Source: Paraflavitalea pollutisoli
GTDB lineage: Bacteria > Bacteroidota > Bacteroidia > Chitinophagales > Chitinophagaceae
NCBI RefSeq assembly: GCF_029360705.1
Contig: NZ_JARKMX010000008.1
Coordinates: 2,472,202 to 2,536,201 of the forward strand
Reading direction: 5' to 3'
Length of the DNA: 64,000 nucleotides
Shown here: piece after piece, positions 61,726-64,000 of the stretch
Position numbering within the stretch: the stretch's first letter is position 1
Layout of the letters: every line of letters starts with the position of its first letter
Notes under the pieces: generated by a model
Told to the model about the DNA's origin: nothing
The model's database searches: none
The model's input: the letters and a program-made list of their open reading frames with translations, nothing else
Translations under genes and position numbers: made by a program

Positions 61726-63249
61726 ATGAATAATCGTAAGAAACTACTCGCTTATTTTACCTGCATCACACTGGTATTGGCCAGCTGCGGAAAAAAAGAT
61801 GCAGAACTACCCGAACCTACACCGGCTATTACCGGCATTGAAGCAGACTACTACGTCGTCGTCAATGAAGCCATTCAGCTGACACCTGCCGTAGAGAACA
61901 GGGTCGACTCCCTCGTATGGTTGCTCAATGGCCAGCGTGTAGCTAATGCCCTGCAGTATAATTTCCAGGCGCCTGCCACACCAGGCACCCACAACCTGAT
62001 CATCCGTGCCTACAATGGCGGCAACATAGTACAGAAAGTGATACATATCACCACCGGCCGTTACCTCAATTGGGCGGTCAACACCAACCAGATCCTGAGC
62101 ATCCAGGCATCGGCAAAGTTTAACGGGAAAACCGACCTCAAGTGGGAAGTAGTATCTGCTCCTTCCGACTTATACAGACTGGCCGCAGGCAGCACCAATA
62201 CTGCGCTCTTTGCAACCGCTGCCAAAGGCACCTATCAACTGAAGATATCGTCCGGCGAGTTGATCGATACGTTATTGATTACCGTGCGACCTACAGACCG
62301 TGCACCATCCCCTTATATAGCCAAAGTATTCGATTACCTGCCTGCCCCGGGACAGTTCGTGAACGAGCTACCCAAATACAATGCAGGCGACACGTATGAA
62401 ACTATGGTAACCAAAGCAGGCAATGAGTTGATCGGGGAAGACGCCAATACCGTCACCCTCGGTGGCTGGGGTGGCTATGTCGTACTGGGCTTCGACCACA
62501 CCATCGTCAACGTACCCGGCCGGCGCGACTTCCGCGTCCATGGCAATGCCTTTGGTGCCGCCGCCAACCCACGCGCCAACGCCCCCTTCGGCGGCAGCTG
62601 CGAACCAGGCATCGTGATGGTAGCTTATGACAAGAACAAAAATGGAAAACCCGATGAAGACGAGTGGTATGAAATAAAAGGCAGCGGCAATTTCACCGCC
62701 GAGAAAGAACCCTGGTACAGCATCGCCGTCAGCAAGAAATTAGACGTGCGCACGTTCCGGGGTTATGAAATGACCTATCATCGTCCAACTACCGAAACAC
62801 CCGACCCGGTACCAGCGCCCAATGTCAGTATCGGCAATTATATCCGCTGGACCGATAACCAATCGCAGGAAGGTTATAAGATCAAGAACACTTTCCACAA
62901 CCAAACATATTATCCGTCCTGGGTGAAGGACGACAAGATCACGTACAAAGGTATCCGCCTGGCCCGCAACGGCATTGAAGAAAGCGGCAGTGGCACTTAC
63001 TTCGTGTTGTATGCCTTCCAATATGGGTATGTAGACAATTACCCCAACCCGCACGACAACTCCGGCATCGACATCGACTGGGCCATCGATAAAGACGGCA
63101 ACAAGGTAACCCTGCCGGGCATCGACTTCGTGAAGGTGTACAACGGCATCGACCAGGAAAATGGTTGGCTGGGAGAAGCCTCTACCGAGATCAGCCGTGG
63201 GGAGGACCTTCACCTGCTGGGACAAAAGATCGCCACCATCAATCCATAG
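61726..63249 (+). CDS. Surface lipoprotein, paralogue of the gene at 59234
   Basis: A lipoprotein of 507 residues (lipobox LVLASC, then GKKDAELPEP). An N-terminal Ig/PKD-like part (VDSLVWLLNGQRVANALQYN) is followed by the C-terminal domain shared with the 59234 product: GGYVVLGFDHTIVNV, YDKNKNGKPDEDEWYEIK, a central RWTDNQ segment, and GIDIDWAIDKDG before LPGIDFVKVYNG. The ending ENGWLGEASTEI is frequent in lipoproteins of B12 loci. The two paralogues flank the DUF4465 gene, which suggests a duplication within the operon. Probably involved in surface cobalamin handling. Confidence 0.82.
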   Translation: MNNRKKLLAYFTCITLVLASCGKKDAELPEPTPAITGIEADYYVVVNEAIQLTPAVENRVDSLVWLLNGQRVANALQYNFQAPATPGTHNLIIRAYNGGNIVQKVIHITTGRYLNWAVNTNQILSIQASAKFNGKTDLKWEVVSAPSDLYRLAAGSTNTALFATAAKGTYQLKISSGELIDTLLITVRPTDRAPSPYIAKVFDYLPAPGQFVNELPKYNAGDTYETMVTKAGNELIGEDANTVTLGGWGGYVVLGFDHTIVNVPGRRDFRVHGNAFGAAANPRANAPFGGSCEPGIVMVAYDKNKNGKPDEDEWYEIKGSGNFTAEKEPWYSIAVSKKLDVRTFRGYEMTYHRPTTETPDPVPAPNVSIGNYIRWTDNQSQEGYKIKNTFHNQTYYPSWVKDDKITYKGIRLARNGIEESGSGTYFVLYAFQYGYVDNYPNPHDNSGIDIDWAIDKDGNKVTLPGIDFVKVYNGIDQENGWLGEASTEISRGEDLHLLGQKIATINP

Positions 63250-63273
63250 AAAGGCGTCCCATAAAAAACCAGT

Positions 63274-63301
63274 AAGGGGCCGATCAATAGATCAGCCCCT
63301 T
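63274..63301. terminator. Terminator at the end of the B12 operon
   Basis: Stem AAGGGGC-CGATC / GATCA-GCCCCTT with one bulged pair, between the convergent stops at 63249 and 63336. The T tract is short. Confidence 0.6.
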
Positions 63302-63335
63302 CACATTGCTGGTGGAGAGTTGCTTGCCAGCTCGT

Positions 63336-64000
63336 TTATGCTTCGCAGCTTTTGCAGGTCACCAGGTTGGCGACCATCTCTTTCGAGACACTTTGGCTGC
63401 GTTGATAGTACAGTGTTTTAATACCCAGTTTCCAGGCCTCGATCAGGAGTTTATTGACATCCTTCACCGGTACATCGGCCGGGATATTCAGGTTCAGGCT
63501 CTGCGATTGATCCACAAAAGCCTGGCGGATAGAAGCCTGCTGAATGATCTCCAGCTGACTGATCTCCTTGAAGGTCTTGAATACCTCTCTCTCCAGCGGC
63601 GACAACTCCGTCAAATGCTGCACACTACCATGGTTCAGCATGATACCACGCCATACTTCTTCATTGTCGATCCCTTTCTTGATCATGATCTGCTTCAGGT
63701 ACTTGTTCTTCCGGATGAAGTTCCCCTTGGCCAGACCAGCTTTGAAATAATTGCTGCTGAAGGGCTCGATGCCGGGAGAGGTTTGACCCAGGATAGCGCT
63801 GGAAGAAGTGGTGGGGGCAATCGCCATCACCGTCGTATTGCGGCGGCCATAACCTTTCAATACTTCCGGTTCACCATATATCCAGGCCAGGTCTTTGCTC
63901 GCCTTGATCGCTTTGTCCTGGATATCCTTAAAGATGGAGGCAGTCAGCTGCTTCGCCCGTAGCCCCTCGAAGGGGATCATATTCTTTTGCAGGTACGAGT
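63336..64000 (-). CDS. nrdA: Ribonucleoside-diphosphate reductase, large subunit (3' part)
   Basis: The gene runs off the window at 64000; about 220 C-terminal residues are seen, in frame to the last base (SYLQKNMIPFEGLRAKQL). Class I marks are VMAIAPTTSSSAILGQTSPG with the active-site loop, GIEPFSSNYF, the Tyr pair in LGIKTLYYQRSQS used for radical transfer, and the C-terminal redox tail TCKSCEA with the CxxC that reduces the active site. It makes deoxyribonucleotides. The small-subunit gene is not in the window. Confidence 0.93.
   Translation of the reverse strand, partial: SYLQKNMIPFEGLRAKQLTASIFKDIQDKAIKASKDLAWIYGEPEVLKGYGRRNTTVMAIAPTTSSSAILGQTSPGIEPFSSNYFKAGLAKGNFIRKNKYLKQIMIKKGIDNEEVWRGIMLNHGSVQHLTELSPLEREVFKTFKEISQLEIIQQASIRQAFVDQSQSLNLNIPADVPVKDVNKLLIEAWKLGIKTLYYQRSQSVSKEMVANLVTCKSCEA

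Overview
The window looks like chromosome from a Bacteroidota bacterium, most likely family Chitinophagaceae (inference). It carries a SusC/SusD pair, several TonB-dependent receptors, many short SPase II lipoproteins and almost no Shine-Dalgarno sequences. It also has repeated Bacteroidota-type -7 promoter boxes (TAnnTTTG) and families largely confined to this phylum (DUF6660, the fused CzcA-CzcC pump, DUF4465). I see no rRNA, tRNA, CRISPR array, phage or insertion sequence.

1-9 kb: an imine-reductase-like dehydrogenase, an EamA exporter, a TonB receptor, an M20 amidohydrolase and a DraG-type ADP-ribosylglycohydrolase with an extra N-terminal domain. These are followed by a decayed two-component locus at 7.06-8.14 kb in which the kinase, the regulator and a neighbour survive only as ends joined by deletions. 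A small secreted protein with four 23-residue repeats follows.

9-19 kb: a PF03640-type lipoprotein, then a reverse-strand SusC-SusD-phosphatase operon with a divergent TetR regulator and a clear operator upstream of susC. A small membrane protein and a sulfatase follow.

19.3-29.4 kb: the most unusual part. A two-gene operon encodes very large proteins (1888 and 1460 residues) that I cannot assign to any family. It ends at a strong terminator, and neither protein has a recognisable export signal.

29.7-39 kb: a CPA1 antiporter, small acidic proteins, a TetR gene whose probable operator sits on the promoter of a DUF3817 membrane operon, a PQQ-type sugar dehydrogenase, DUF1398 and AraC genes, and a DUF1593-like pseudogene.

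39-47.2 kb: a divalent-metal resistance operon (DUF6660, CzcA fused to a TolC-like channel, CzcB, P1B-4 ATPase).

47.3-55.4 kb: an FMN reductase, two secreted proteins, an amidohydrolase with an ankyrin lipoprotein, a DUF2975/XRE pair, and a large multi-PAS histidine kinase.

55.6-63.3 kb: a cobalamin riboswitch followed by BtuB and four surface lipoproteins, including a YncE-type propeller (BtuG-like) and a DUF4465 protein: a B12 capture operon. The window ends in the 3' part of a class I ribonucleotide reductase large subunit gene.
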